From: Chromobotia macracanthus
Taxonomy: Eukaryota > Chordata > Actinopteri > Cypriniformes > Botiidae
DNA length: 64,000 nt
Reading direction: 5' to 3'
NCBI GenBank assembly: GCA_036877525.1
Contig: JAZGTH010000158.1
Coordinates: forward strand, 62,001-126,000
Shown here: piece by piece, positions 25,070 through 38,349 of the stretch
How positions within the stretch are numbered: the stretch's first letter is position 1
Layout of the letters: each line of letters starts with the position of its first letter
The notes under the pieces: generated by a model
Seen by the model: only the letters and a program-made list of their open reading frames with translations
Told to the model about the DNA's origin: nothing
Database searches by the model: none
Translations under genes and position numbers: made by a program

Positions 25070-25819
25070 TGGTGCAGTCTATTTTTTAATCTAGACCCAA
25101 ACAGTTGCAGGAGGGGCCATTTCAGACATGTTGAAGATAACTGTTAATCACATTACTGTTTCCCACTTCCGTAAAAACACCATAAATAGCGTACTGAGGT
25201 TCATCCCCTTCTTTTTTCCCCATTGAGAGAAAATTACGGTTGATGAATTGCTTCTGCCATGCATGTAGGCTAATGAAAGCCTGGCTCCTGGGCTTTCCTC
25301 AACAAAGGCCCACGATTTTTCCACTTTGCACTAAAATAAGAACCTGTTCCACTTTTAATTAATGGTTCTACTCTTCTTCATTCAAAGGGTACGGCAGACT
25401 TTTAAATTGATTTCGTAGGTGAGCTTGCTCATTAGTGTGGGGTAAAACAAAAAGCATTGTTTTAGGATTGGAAGGGAGTAATTTGATCACACCGGTTCAC
25501 AAAAGCTTTTAATTCTGATGTGATCTGGCAACCCAAATTATGTAACTCCAGTGCATGTCATTATACATAAACCAAATTCTCCTTGACACAAATCATGATA
25601 TTTACTCAGGAAGCTTGCAAGAGAGGTATTTATATATTATGAATCTACTTTAAAGAAAATAACTACAAGGCTGGTCTTGATGTGTGGGTCATTAGCAAAT
25701 CCTTCACCTCCAGCAAAACCTCCACTGTGAGGTATTTCTAATCTAAGCAGTCACCCATATAGCCTAACCAATCCTTAATGTGAATAACAAAGGTTAAGGC
25801 AATCTCAGCATGCTCTGAA

Positions 25820-26110
25820 CTGAGATTGCAAAGCTAGCATTGTGTTTGTTTATCAGTGTGACTGATGTTTGCTTTTGGATCAGTTGTCCACATTCGGCTA
25901 ACAATTAGCATACATCTGCCGCAGACAGCATGCAGCCTTGCTTTATGTACATTGCTATTTAGACCCCTTGCAGGCGGCTCAGTGCAATAGTGCGCAAACA
26001 CACATCTGGTTGACTGGATGTTAGCCTTCCTACTGAGTGACCCTGAAAGCAGAGTCAAGTGCACCAGGCTTCTAATTGATAAGCAATTATGCATGTCAAC
26101 AATTTAATTA
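25820..26110. promoter_or_regulatory. candidate conserved non-coding element
   Basis: This is a simple-repeat-free block of balanced composition, including the small dyad GCTAACAATTAGC around 25898-25910, whose right half carries a homeodomain-type ATTAG core. Function is inferred from composition only. Alignment with other fish or tetrapods would be needed to confirm it. Confidence 0.25.
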
Positions 26111-26329
26111 CACAGTGTTTAGGTGGGACTTAAGCCCTGATTATCAGAAACTTCTCAGAATCCTGTCTGAATATCACCAACAAAATTACATTTTCACCTT
26201 ATAAATTGCCTTTTAACTGAACCAATGGAACCTTATTTATCAATAAATCTCTGTGATATCACATATTTTTGTAGATTAGACTACATGGGTCATACTTCTA
26301 CATTTTATTCCAGCATTATTGCATTGGCT

Positions 26330-26830
26330 TTTAAGTGAAAAGCAGCCACTCATGACATCTGCAATCCTTTATGTGTAATCTTAAACGCATTAACCCTCGT
26401 GAAATTGTTATTTGGCCATCCTGATTTATCTCCATCATTAAAAACAATCCCTCATATTTAAAAATGTGCTCAGGAGAAGTGCAAAAAGACCCATAAGTGA
26501 CCTGTGAAGTGCTTTTATTAGCAGAGAAACGTTCCCCCTGTTGGGTGTTCTCTGCAGGAGTGATCTGGCATTGGTGTTATTAGCTGTCAGAAGGAATATT
26601 GGCTGATGCTGAACAGAAACCTTGTAGAAACACAGACGGAAGTGGCACTTTAGCACTCTGATTTCATAGCGATTAGTGCAAATCACCCAGCACTTAACAT
26701 TATTGCCCAGAAAGGCTAATAACAGCTTGACACCTCGTGTAAATTTGTGATGTGCCACTTGCCTTGAGTTTATTGTGATTTTTTTTTCTTTTAAATTTGA
26801 TAGTGCAACTAACCCCAGGCACAAATTATA
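26330..26830. promoter_or_regulatory. candidate conserved non-coding element
   Basis: This is a 500-bp block of complex, repeat-free sequence. Both strands remain unusually free of homopolymers until a T run near 26779-26787. A 128-codon minus-strand frame (26824-26438) crosses it but resembles no family I know. Long blocks like this in gene deserts are often deeply conserved enhancers, but that is inference here. Confidence 0.25.
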
Positions 26831-27889
26831 TGTTTCAGTGTGTTAAAAAATGAGGCAGGAGGTTTGTTTGGAATGACGTTGTAAGAGTATTTAGGGGTTT
26901 ACAGTGAAATGTTGGTGGCGCCCTCCCTTAACCACCCCAGATACAGAGGCTTGGCATGACACAGGAGCTGCTGTCTCCATGGTGACAAGCCACTTCAGCT
27001 TAATCAGTGGTGCCCAGTGTTAACAAACTTTGAATCAAACTGGATCTAAAAACAAATATCTAGAACTTTTGCTTCTGTTATATCAATTAGCTATTAGTTT
27101 CTGTATTTTGGGGTCACTATATGTTAGAGTTTATAAATTATGATAAACGGAGAATTCTAGTTGGTAGATTATAGAATTATAAATGAATACATTGTAAATA
27201 CATGGCTATTACTTAGTGGTCCAGTAGAGCATTAGATGAAACCAGAGGGAAACAGAACCCCCATAGAATAAAAATACAAACATAGTGTTGAATTATCACT
27301 GTGTTTGTATATAACCCAACAGCCTCCACAGATGTAGGAATATCTCTTCCTGTGCCTCAGAAAGCAAATGTCTGTCCCCATCAATCAAGTGGAGTTAATT
27401 TAAAAGCATAAGCTTAAGCTGTTTAATTAAAAGAGGTTAGTTGAGCACTGAAATCAAATTCCTGAAATGAGTTTTAATGTCCTCATATTTCCCAGCTCAC
27501 TGGATGCCTCATCTCCATCACCTCTCTAATGGCAGCATAATATTCATTGACTACGGTTTCCACATTGTCATAAAATACAGTCTCCCAACATTTGCTATGA
27601 AGAGTATTTGCAACAAGGCCAGAACATTAATGTGGTCTCAGCAGTCCAATTGCTCTTCTCTCTTATCAATATCCTCTCTCTCTCTTTCTCTCTCACCATC
27701 CATGGCCAGCATCCCTGATGGCATGTACAGAATGAGATGAGAGAATGCAAATGCAAAGAGAGGTAGTAAGATTGTAGCATTAAGTAAATAATTTGTATGA
27801 TAATTCATTACAGTGTCTTCTTTTTCAACTTTAATTGGTCTAAATGAAGAGACATTTCACACCATTTAGATAAAAAAGAAAAAGGAGGC

Positions 27890-28140
27890 TAGCATAATGA
27901 AAAGGGGCCTGGCTATCGGACTTCAGAGGTTTGCTTTAAATGAAAATGTAATTGCAGGCGGAATGGTACAAGAGGAGTCGACCCAGCGCAGCAGATCGGG
28001 GGTATCTTCAGACAGCCACGCAAAAGCTAATGACTGAGCAATTTGGAACATTTACTCACCCCAAAGACTCTCATTAAGTCAATCACAGGCTTAGCCGAAG
28101 CCCACTCGCAGTGGCGGAGGGAACCCTACGCGTTTATTCC
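27890..28140. promoter_or_regulatory. candidate conserved non-coding element
   Basis: A GC-balanced, repeat-free block rises above AT-rich flanks and ends just before a CT-rich tract. It contains several CpG dinucleotides (around 27958-28020 and 28093-28140), which are usually depleted in neutral vertebrate DNA. This fits, but does not prove, regulatory function. Confidence 0.28.
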
Positions 28141-28157
28141 GACATCAATCAAGAAGG

Positions 28158-28256
28158 CCGTCTCTCTCTTTCTCTCTGTCTAAGTCTCTAAGTCTCTCTC
28201 TCTTGCCCAGTCTCACTCTCTAAGCTCTCTCTCTTCCCTCCTCCTCCTGCTCAGTG
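28158..28256. repeat. CT-rich low-complexity tract
   Basis: Imperfect CTCT runs are interspersed with repeated TAAGTCTC units (around 28180-28198) and end in CCTCCTCCTGC. It is a degenerate pyrimidine-rich simple repeat. Confidence 0.9.
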
Positions 28257-30904
28257 GTAGGAAAAAAGAAAGGCCCAAGTAATTTATTCTGGATCTTTGA
28301 GAGGATAATGGCCAATTATTTGTTTATAACACTGGTTAAATTTTCATTAGGCAGATTAATGGAATATCATGTACTGTCAACAGTGGACCGAGGGGTGGTG
28401 TGTCAGAGATAAACGCCCCGGCAGATGATGTCGCTCTGTGGGCAAATTGGTTTTTCTTACTCCCCTGTCTCTGCTTCTCCATATGGAAATGTAAAGGGTG
28501 GATGAGGTGGACTGCAGGGAGATGAGAGAAGGACAGAATATGGAACTATGGATATACTGGGAGAAGCATTTAAGTATTCCAGTCAGAATCTTTTTTATAT
28601 AAAAATATATATTATATATAAATGGTTTTTTTTTTCAGATTTTCAGTCACTATTTGGATCATAAAAGTTGCCAGCATCTCTGAATTTTTATAGCTTGCTC
28701 TTTCAGACAAGAAAAATTATTCAAAATGTTTCTCAGGAACTTCTTGTCCTTCTTGAACAAGTTATACAGTGCTAGATTGTGGATATAAACTGACTTTTAC
28801 AGTTTTCAATTTCAACTCCAGCACTTCTAATGGTTAAACTGCATTGGAGATACAGTCCCTGCTTCAGCTTCTATCAGGGTGAGATGTTGGAACCATTTAA
28901 ATGATTCATTTCAACAGTTTAAACTTTCACATGGGCTCATAAATAGATTCATGGAGTCATAAATAGAGCTTTTCCAGCGGTGACACGAGGGGGACAGCAT
29001 AATCTGACATTATGCAGCCAACTCTATTTCTGTAAATGACAGTCTTCAGTGAAGTGGCTGCTACAAGCGAAGGCAAAGGACCACAGTATGACCTCTCAGA
29101 ATGATAGAATGATAAATAGTGGTTTGAACCTGAAGTGAAAGGTTCACAAACAGCTACTTGAAACATATCTAAGAATTCTTTTTTTCTGCATTTTAGAGTG
29201 TTACACTGCCAAAGGCTTATTTATATACACAGTAAATCCAGATATTACTAGATGGAGATTCAGTCTTCAAAGAGAAGTTCTAAAGAATAATAAAGTTATG
29301 CAGAATATTAAAGAAAATCACAAACTGTTTTTTCTAGACCCCAATGAGGTTAAATAGAGAGCAACTGGAGACTCAGAGTGAGACACATCTCTAAAGTTTT
29401 CACCAATGTCTCACCCTATGCTTAGGTTTACCAGGATACTGCAATCAAAAGTCAAAGATTTTAATACAAACTCAAACATTTCCAAACAAATTCTTCCAAT
29501 ACCGACTAACCTGAGCAACTGATTTCCACATACATTTTATCAAGGTATTTTTACTTTGTCAGTGGTTATCTATTTGTGTCTAACTGTATTTTTCCTAAAG
29601 AATTTCAGGAGAAAAATTTAAAACAAAGTTGATACTTAAATTAAACATAACTGAGAACTCCAAGCTATAAAAAAGCAACTTTTGAGCAAAACCATTTTAC
29701 TCTGGAGCGCACAATATTAATAATTGATTATTTCTGACAATAATACAATACAATACTTTAGCTGCAATACACTAAAGTCCCAATGTGAATAAAAGTCATA
29801 TTGTTCTTTTATTACATTGACTAGTCTTTAAGGAAAATAAGTGTTATATTTGTGAGCGTGTATATTAAATGGTGGAAATGGGTGGTTCATGGCAGTTTAG
29901 ATCAACAAAACTTAGCACTATGCAACCGGTCTTCTATCAAAGTGAAAAGAAGTGAGCAAACGTAATGGTTTAAAAATTGGGAGAATAAGTCAAGTGTGTC
30001 ACACACCCCCCCCCACCCCCCTTTCTGCCACCATCCATGTCACCATGGACAAATTGTCCTGATCTCTCTTTCACACATGCCTCCTCCACATCTAAATATT
30101 CATCCATCACTTTCCCTAAATCTGATATCACCCTCCTTAAAAGCTTGTGGGGAAATCTGAATGCTCAGCTCCACCAAATCAAAACAATTGCTCGGTTAGG
30201 GGTGGGGGTTATTGAGGGCTGAACTATCTGTAGCTAGGACTACAGGCTGCTGGCAGGACACAGGGCCCATTTAATTAGGCCTGCTGCTTCTGTCTGGTGT
30301 GAAAAACTCTCAGGCCACTTTGATTCACCATTGCTCTCCCAGCAGGAAGTGCTTGGTGATAATTGACACAGGATTTCCTTGTTAACCAGCCACAGACTGG
30401 CCGGATTAAAGTGACAGAGATCTCCAGAAGAAAGTGTGGAGTAGATAAGAGAGGGGTTGGTGAGGAGAAGGTAGTTGGTGAAGGTAGAGAAAATAGTGTG
30501 AGGGAGGGGGGGTGGTGAAGTAGCTATTTACCGCTCTCGAGAAACCTGAGAGGAAATGGCAATAACAGATGGGTGTGTGGGTCCTGCCGTGAGTTGTAGC
30601 TCCTACTTATCTTGGCCATTTCAGCTTGGCTGATCAAAGATGGGCTCCCTCAGAATAACCTGGAACCTGGGTTGAATACATGCTTCCACGCTCTGGGTTT
30701 TTTGGCAAATTATCATTCTTCACACCTTCCCTCCGCCTTCTCTTTGCCTATCCCTCTACTGTATTACTGTTTATAGAGGGCTAGAGAGGTAATCTCCTTT
30801 CATTCAGACAATTATACACCATCATGAAATGAAAGCATATTTGTAAATCACATAATTTTTCTGCTTTCTACCAACTAGGTCATGAGTCCTGACAAAAGTA
30901 TTAT

Positions 30905-30906
30905 AC

Positions 30907-30937
<31 letters not shown>

Positions 30938-30940
30938 CAG
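30905..30940. repeat. (GA)n microsatellite
   Basis: An AG dinucleotide run of about 36 bp with one AA interruption, followed by ACAGAGGGG. Confidence 0.92.
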
Positions 30941-32429
30941 AGGGGATAAGAACTCATTCGGCCGTGGACAAACATGAGGTTTCCACAGCACCTAATCCAT
31001 ATTATTTATTTCCACATTTTCACCTTCCTTATCCACACAGCTTGCACACACTGTGTTACCAAGTGTCCAGATTTAGGCTGGAATGGAAAACTAAATATCC
31101 AAGCAGCATGGGAGTCTGGCATGACAATGTATAAGCATTTAACCTTGAAGTTTGCAGTAATGGTTAAAACTCTCAACTGATTTTAACTGATTAATAGAAA
31201 TGCAAGACCTGTGTTTAAAATGTAACTTCCCAGTATGTAACTATATTGTGGGTCTTATTGTTATTAGGCTTCTGTGTCTTTGGCAGCATGATGAATAGTC
31301 AGAGTGACATCTCTGTCCTGCAGTGGAATACATCAACAGAACCAGCATTTGACCCCATCTGACCTTCACTTCCAGCACCTCCATCTACCCAGAGGTCAGC
31401 ACATGATCAGAGGGGGAAAGCAAGAGAGAGAGTGGAGGTATAAATTTGCCCCTGTGTTACATAAACATAAGACAAGACATAAACTGCATAAACATGTTCA
31501 GGACATACCCAAACAAACGGAAGTCAATCTGTAAGCACCTGAAGAGGAGATTATAACGTCTCATATACTGCTATTCATGCAGACAATTCTTTTTATCAAA
31601 TCAAATCATTTTTGTGTTTGTTTTACAAGGTATCTTATGCATTTAGAAGTATTTATTAGGCATCATTATATAAAGTGAACTCAAACTTGCCTCAAACGTA
31701 ATTTTCATTAAATTTAAGATAATTTCTAAATTAAAAAAATTAAGTGCAGCATTACTCTTTAAGAAACTTTATTTTAGGACGGAGAAACTTTATACTGCTG
31801 TTGTGAGACTGTTATCAGTGCTTATGTCTGCAGGAAGTGCATCTAAACCCTGCTGTAAGACTTCAATATGTGAGTATTAACACGCTTCAGGGTGCTTGAC
31901 TTCTGTAACCAGAATTGCTTTCTAGCAGAGAGTGAGAAAGGCGAGACAGAGGGTTAGAGATTTGCTGTTCTCTCAGACCAGAGTAAATATGATAGGCAGG
32001 AAAAGCAATCATATAACCAACATATGCTCCCCTATCGAGAAAACACAGGAGTTTAGATTAAGATTTTGTCATGAGTGAAATCATTGCTGTTTAATTGAAT
32101 CGTGCTACAGATAAACTCCTTGGTCGAGCCCTCTCCTGATTGCTTGGTCTTGATAAACAACTTCAATCAGAGTGTGTAGAGTCACACACTGGCTCTCTTG
32201 ACTTTTCCACTGATCTTTATTCTGTGAAACGAGAGGAGATTGCACATACGTGTGTGTGTGTGGTGCATTACCTGATGGTAAGTGCAATATGACAAAAGGG
32301 TATTTTAAATGTTTTCAGTCATCAGTGCAATAGCTGCTCAATTTTGATGATGTATGATTGAACAATCTGAAGGATCTGTATATACCGCTGAGCTGGATAA
32401 GTCTATAGATGATTTGAAATGATGCAGTG

Positions 32430-32453
32430 AAGTATATATAATTATATATACTT
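32430..32453. repeat. perfect 24-bp AT-rich palindrome
   Basis: AAGTATATATAA is followed directly by its exact reverse complement. The surrounding sequence is AT-rich, and a TA microsatellite lies 50 bp downstream, so this probably arose from simple-repeat instability. Confidence 0.9.
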
Positions 32454-33879
32454 ATAAACAATAAAAAACAGACTCAAGGATGGCAGAATAAAATGAGAAA
32501 AACATATATATATATATATATTTTATAGACCAAAGTAAGCCTAAGGAAAGATCTAACAGTTGTCTTAATGGGAAAGTACAAATTATCAAACATGATTCAG
32601 TATTAATTTCTATAATGTACTGTTATTTCCTTTCTCACTGTAACTTTCATACAGCTGAAACAAGGCAAACTCTATATCACAAAGGCAAACTTCAAAAATA
32701 CTTGGAGGTCCAGAGAGCTGTCTGACTAAACAGCCAAATGGGACAGGGTCTTGAGTAGAGATTTTTGGGTTAGTATTTTGAGTGCACGCCAGAATCAAAT
32801 GATTGCTAGGCTTTTTATCAGTACGCCAGCACACAGAGGGTGGGTAGATTTCTGGGTGTTGTGAACCATACCTTGTGATTCAGTCACTACACATTCCCCT
32901 AATCTGACCACTTCAGCTTTCCACTCATTGTTCTTCTGTATGGAGCCATGGTCTAGGATCCATTTGTGATCCTGGCTTGTTTGACTGAGATAAAATAGTC
33001 CAAGGCAGCCTATGAGATTTAAGTACCAAATGTAGATACTAAGTTCCTATGTAAGAAATCTGAAAGAAAATTTTTCTTTATATTTAATTTTCATCATTTG
33101 TTACATATGATGCGCTTTCAAATGTTTGTAACATACATGTATTACCTTAAAGAAATAATTTGCAATAAAGTCCAATACAGTAACAAAAGTGATACAGTGA
33201 AAGATCACCACAGGTAAAGAATGGGTGTTCTTAGGCAAGATGCAAAGCAGGGTGCCTGCATCCCACTTCACTCATTCACCTTCAAACGGATTGATATCCA
33301 ATATCAATATATATATATATCAATATAATATCATATACTTTAATCTGGCTAACATCCCTTTATGTAAATACAGGATATGTTCAGGATATTTTGAGGGTGG
33401 TGACCCAAGGTCAGCTGCAGACTTCAGGACAAATGTCCAGAGTGAGGGAGGAAAAGGTCATGACCTCTGCCAGTCAGGGCTCTTTAGCCTTAAGATTATC
33501 CCCCAACGGCAACCACTGATAAAGTACCGAAAATCAGAGCCACCTGTGAAGCCATATGAAACCTGAGTGAGGGACCAGAGGTGCTTATTTGTTTTTACTA
33601 AATTAATGGAGGCTAATTGATTCCATTACATCATTACAAAGGGGGAGGAGAGATGGAACGGTTCCAATTAATCGTTGAATGCAGAGGATGCCACAGACAT
33701 TTGATGAAGATCTGCACCCCTAATAAGAAACACACATGCTTGTCCATGCTATGTGTCAAACTTTCTCTCATCCTCTTTCTCACCATCATTCAATTCATTC
33801 TCCTTCAGTGGAATAGACACAGTGGCTACAAATATTGCATTATTGTCCAATATTGTTCAATATTTTCATTTACACAAAA

Positions 33880-33985
33880 ATAACAACAGTGCATTTAAGG
33901 TATACATTTATCTGCATGTCTGTTCCCTGGAAACTAAACCCATGACCTTGGTATTGTAAGCAGCATGCTCTACCCTTTACAAGAA
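33880..33985 (-). mobile_element. tRNA-derived SINE relic, minus orientation
   Basis: Read on the minus strand, the block has a decayed tRNA-like head (GGTAGAGCATGCTGC, then CAAGGTCATGGG), a box B-like GGTTTAGTTTCC (complement of 33929-33940) and CCAGGGAACA. A body matching AGACATGCAGATAAATGTATACC, then CTTAAATGCACTGT, follows. This is the same order as in the better preserved copy at 56105-56253. Box A is mostly lost. The distal GGATAAAAGC tail is not recognisable, so the copy is truncated or decayed at that end (near 33880). Confidence 0.75.
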
Positions 33986-35719
33986 TGTCAAGTTACAAGA
34001 TACAAGAACGCCTTTACATAGTGAATATATGTGAATACTTAACATAATTAGTCAGTTAACAATGTTGTGATGTCCCTATAAAGCAGTGTATTTTTATACT
34101 TTATGACCACTGAGGATATGTGATGTTTCCATCAGGTCCCAGTTGTGATCTGGACCAGAAGCTTAGTCAAGGTTCATGCATATGATGAAGTAAATTATTC
34201 TGTTTACACTGACCTGAGTGGGTGCTGAAAGATGTGTAGTGTGTTAGATGTGGGACTATAGCAGCATGCTAGGTCATGCTAGTGATTTAAATGACAGGTG
34301 AAGGAGGGGAGAAAAAGGCAAACAAGTTCATTATACTTTTCTCCACTTCCCCATCACTCCCCTAGGAACAGACAGGGAAGACATTGAAGGAACGAGAGAG
34401 CTTGCTCTTGTTCTTCAAAACCTATTAGCAGAGGCCCAAGGGTGAGAGAGCCATCTACTATCCTACCCCCACATCCTCATCTCCTCCTCAAAAGGTCACC
34501 CTTTTTCTTCCAGTACCGCTTAAACATTTGTATTCCTAAGTTCTCCCAAAGCACAACTTTTATTTTTCCTCTGACTAACAAAGAACAGGAGGGTGGAGGT
34601 TTATAGGAAGTGAAGTGATTGCAAATGTATCTGTTCTAGTTTAATTGGATCAAGCTGACTCAGAGCATAATGAACAAGATGCTGTTTGTCATGCTGCTGA
34701 TAGATGAACAATTGAATTTGTTTCATAATTGAGTGCCATACACACCTCATAACTGAATTAAGTAGTTGTTTGGATAAATGAATGTGTTTTGAGGTTACAA
34801 CTAGCAGTGAATTAGTAATTATAGCGTCCCAAAGGATCTGGTTTTGCTTTCCTTTAATTCTGAAAGTGAAATTGTTTGATATTTATCAGTGGGTTTTCTT
34901 GGCATACTGTGGTTTACTGTTTTTTTGCTGCCTGACAGAATATATTAAAACTTTTTAAGCTTTAGGTAAATTTAGCAAGTAATTTAGCATAGTTAAATTT
35001 GTATCTTAAGTATTAGACATCTATAGTCAACAAGCCTGAACCATTTAATGTACAGACTCTATTTCATCCTGTTGTGTGACATTCAGTAAATACTGTTACA
35101 ATACTACAATTCAGTAAACAAAGAGCTTTTATACACAGCCCACAGAATACATGACGTGTATTAAGTGAAGTGTCATTAGACAGCATTTAGTTCACATACA
35201 ACTAAAGCCACAAACCTAAGCTTTGTTAAAACTTTACACTATTCTTTCACTGCCTTGTACGCACTAGTGTTTTCTTCAGGAAATGAATCATAAAGTGGTT
35301 GAATCAAAAACTTCTGTCACCATATTTGCTGCCAATTTCTAAGCTGTTAATTGAAGATTCTATAGATCCCACGTAATCACAGCAGTAGTGCTGCCAATCT
35401 GTTGCTGTATTACTCCACCAATTGTATTAGGGTGTATAAGGTAGCGCTGTCCTTATGATGCACTAAGACATGCAACCAATCACAATCAACAATTTAAGCT
35501 GCTTCGTTATCCTTAATGACAGAACTCTACCCCACTCATTCCCTTTCACTTACAAAGATAAGCAGGTAGCACATTAGACCAACACAGGAAAATCATTTAT
35601 CAAAAGCTTGTTTTAAAGCTCCATGAATGTCAAAATGTGTTGCTGTTCTTAATTGAAATGTAGTCCGGTAACTATGTTAGGAAATATGTAGTCACACAGA
35701 TAGCTTTAGCATGCATGTT
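33986..35719. other. non-coding DNA, no gene seen
   Basis: Ordinary AT-rich sequence. I see no exon, RNA gene, microsatellite of note or transposon remnant. Confidence 0.5.
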
Positions 35720-36200
35720 TTATGGTTATACTAGCAACACCTGCTTAATATTAGCCGACCCGCTCCCCCTTTACAGTACATTTTACATTCCATGTGTCAC
35801 TCAGTCTTTGATTTATTTAAGGGAGGTCAAGCATAGATAAGATGGCTTATTCATACTCATATAAACACAGAGTCATTGATTTTTCAGTTAGTGGCTTTGT
35901 CCTAATGCACGCTTGTTTTGAGGGCAAGCACTGGCAAGATGCAACATTAATGATTAATGAACATTCTATGATTCTAACATTCTTGTCATCTGTGAGTGAT
36001 TCAGGATCAAGCACTAAACCATTTCATGTGTGTAAGATCTGCAAAGGCACGTTTTATAAAGTAACACCAGGCTACATCAACAGCTGCAATAGCAGAAATC
36101 ATTAGCCCGGACCGCTGGTGTCTTTTGCCTGGCTTTTTTTCTGACTGATACAGCAATTAAATTCAGTTAATCACTGACCTTTTCTTTGGATACAGAACTG
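35720..36200. promoter_or_regulatory. candidate conserved non-coding element
   Basis: A complex block without simple repeats, containing the homeodomain-type duplicate ATTAATGATTAATGA around 35946-35960 and further ATTA cores. The 87-codon frame at 35842-36105 has no recognisable similarity. The regulatory call is inference from composition and motif density. Confidence 0.25.
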
Positions 36201-38111
36201 TCACGTAGTCTTTGAATATGCCAGTATGAGCTCTTGCTCACTGCCAGTACCTCTGAAACTTCAATGTCAGCATTTTCAACAGGCAAAATGACTGAAATTG
36301 CAACCTGTGTGCAAAATTTTATCTCTGTCTTTCTCTGCTTTTTAATTTCCTATCCTCACAACTGCAGCATCTGAGGATGGGAGTGGGGGGTCGCCCTTCC
36401 CCCCTCTGGCAACCTTACCATAACCCCAGGCTCCTGAACGCACTTGTACATTTTAGTCCTCGATAATAAACCAACATCTGCTGAACTTACAAGTGCTTTA
36501 CCCGAGTTAATTGAGTAAATTGAAGCAAGCTGTGGTGCAGTGGTGATCTATGAGCCCCAGTCCAGGGCCCAGAAAGGAGACAACAGATTTACTACTAAGA
36601 CAGTGGGCGGCCTTTTGTTCAGGCACTGGTTCATGGGAAGTTTGAGGTCAAGATGGATTAAAATATCTAAAGGAACAAATATAGTAATTTTGAGAGTAAT
36701 ATAAGAAACACTGTGCCAGTTTCCACCAGCCAACAGGTGTGATTTATTTTATTTTAAGTAATTTTAGTAAGCTTTTTATTTTTTCTGATTCTCACTATCC
36801 CCAAACTCTCACCTGCCCACTGCCTTTATGCGAAACTTAGACTGAATCTGCAGACATTTTGTGTACTTTCTGCACTGATTGTAGGGTACAATGGGTTTAA
36901 ATATGGTAACATGCATTAAAATAAGTGTACTTGCTGGAAAGCACAAATAATTATAAGCTATAACAATAAAGAAACACAAGTAATGAGAAATGTGTAGGTA
37001 AATGACAGATGATCCAATTCAGTGGAAATCTACTGCACTTTCTGACTATGACTATGGGACTGATTTGCATGAGGACCTACTTCTTATTCCGAACAGGAAG
37101 ACATTATAAACAGGTAACTTCAGTTAAGGTCGACATGACTAAAGAGAAGACAAAGAGCAGGGTGAAATAGAGAGAGAAAGAGAGAGAGAGACAGATGAAT
37201 AACAGCAGTAAATAAACAGCAGTAGGGGATAGATTTCACTGAGGGATTCAGTCCAGCTATTTTCCCCTGTACTTACACCCTGGGGGTCCCCACATGGATG
37301 AGGAGTGTTCATCTAAAGTCAAAGAGAATGAAGAGTGAAAGCCTGCTTGTGGTCTACTTTCTGCAGTGGCTACAATAAATGAAGCATGCAAATTTCACAT
37401 GCTAAGGCTTAGGTAAAAATGTGTATGGAGTGTGGCGTATCTGCAGGAGAAAAAAATGCATGCTAGAATCAGAACTACTCAAAGAGCACAGAAATATGTG
37501 GCAGTTTCTTGATATCGATTTGGTAGTTTAGTTGTCAAATATTGATTTTTCATTACATTGATATTGTAATTCATTACCTATTTAAGAGCAGCATGTAAAA
37601 TTCATACAGAATGACAATATATGACTATATACTGGAGTTAAAATATATGTTGTTTCGTAAAAATATAAAATACAGTTATAGGATAACTTACCATACATAT
37701 CTAAATAATGCATCTAAAAGGTCAACAGCTACATTTTTTAAATCATAATTCACAAGAATGGCAATTTATAGTATATTTATAGTTTAAATATAGTATGAAA
37801 TAGTATAAAATACATAACAATAAAAAAAGGTGGTAACAGCTTTTTTTTTTACAATTCATCCTTTTCACACACACATACACACACACTCTCTGACACACTA
37901 AAACTCAGGTCAAAGCTAATCGGTTTTATGAAGCATATGTTATCACAGTTTTATTGTCTCCATAGGCTGCTTTTAGCTACCACCTAATGTCTTGATGTGG
38001 CAGTACATGTTGGTATATATGGAGAACACTAATAAACCCATATAGATGGTATGGATGGATAAGATTATTATCTCAACTGATCAATAGTACTTGAATTCTC
38101 CTGTCTGCATC

Positions 38112-38112
<1 letters not shown>

Positions 38113-38141
<29 letters not shown>
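38113..38141. repeat. (CT)n microsatellite
   Basis: A pure CT run of about 29 bp. It faces an inverted GA-rich tract 160 bp downstream. Confidence 0.95.
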
Positions 38142-38142
<1 letters not shown>

Positions 38143-38297
38143 ACCCCTCTTTGTGATCCAGTATGAAGTCTCCCACAAAGAGAATGTCAGAATGAAAGGC
38201 AGCAAGCAGGTGGGAGGGAAAAACAGTGGGCCAACCTCGTTTTCCGCTTGATGGGTTAGCCACAGAGAATGCGCCTCGGCGAGGTAAATGATTAAGG

Positions 38298-38349
38298 AGG
38301 GAGAGAGAGAGAGTGAGTGAGAGCAACGAAAAGAAAGAGAGAGAGAGAC
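38298..38349. repeat. (GA)n interrupted microsatellite
   Basis: GAGA runs at 38300-38313 and 38334-38348 are separated by GTGAGTGAGAGCAACGAAAAG. Together with the CT run at 38113-38141 this makes an inverted pair around about 160 bp of complex sequence. Confidence 0.9.

Larger units (their letters stand above)
25070..27889. other. repeat-poor non-coding DNA with candidate regulatory blocks
   Basis: No exon is seen. Nearly all of this stretch is complex sequence with no recognisable transposon. Two blocks, 25820-26110 and 26330-26830, are listed separately as candidate conserved elements. A short CT run lies at about 27675-27694. A perfect octamer motif, ATGCAAAT, lies at 27745-27752 within a tandem ATGCAA context. 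Confidence 0.45.
28257..33879. other. non-coding DNA, no gene seen
   Basis: No exon or transposon is recognised. Simple-sequence features are an AT run near 28596-28621, a C-rich run at 30006-30021, a GA tract at 30905-30940 (listed separately), a GT run near 32252-32261, an AT palindrome at 32430-32453 (listed separately), TA repeats at about 32504-32521 and 33306-33320. GC-balanced blocks near 30225-30430 and 33390-33720 are weak candidates for regulatory elements. Confidence 0.45.

Noticed and set aside
27757..27780. let-7-like AGAGGTAGTAAGATTGTA
   Set aside because: The seed region is altered and the flanking 60 bases contain no complementary arm to form a precursor hairpin.
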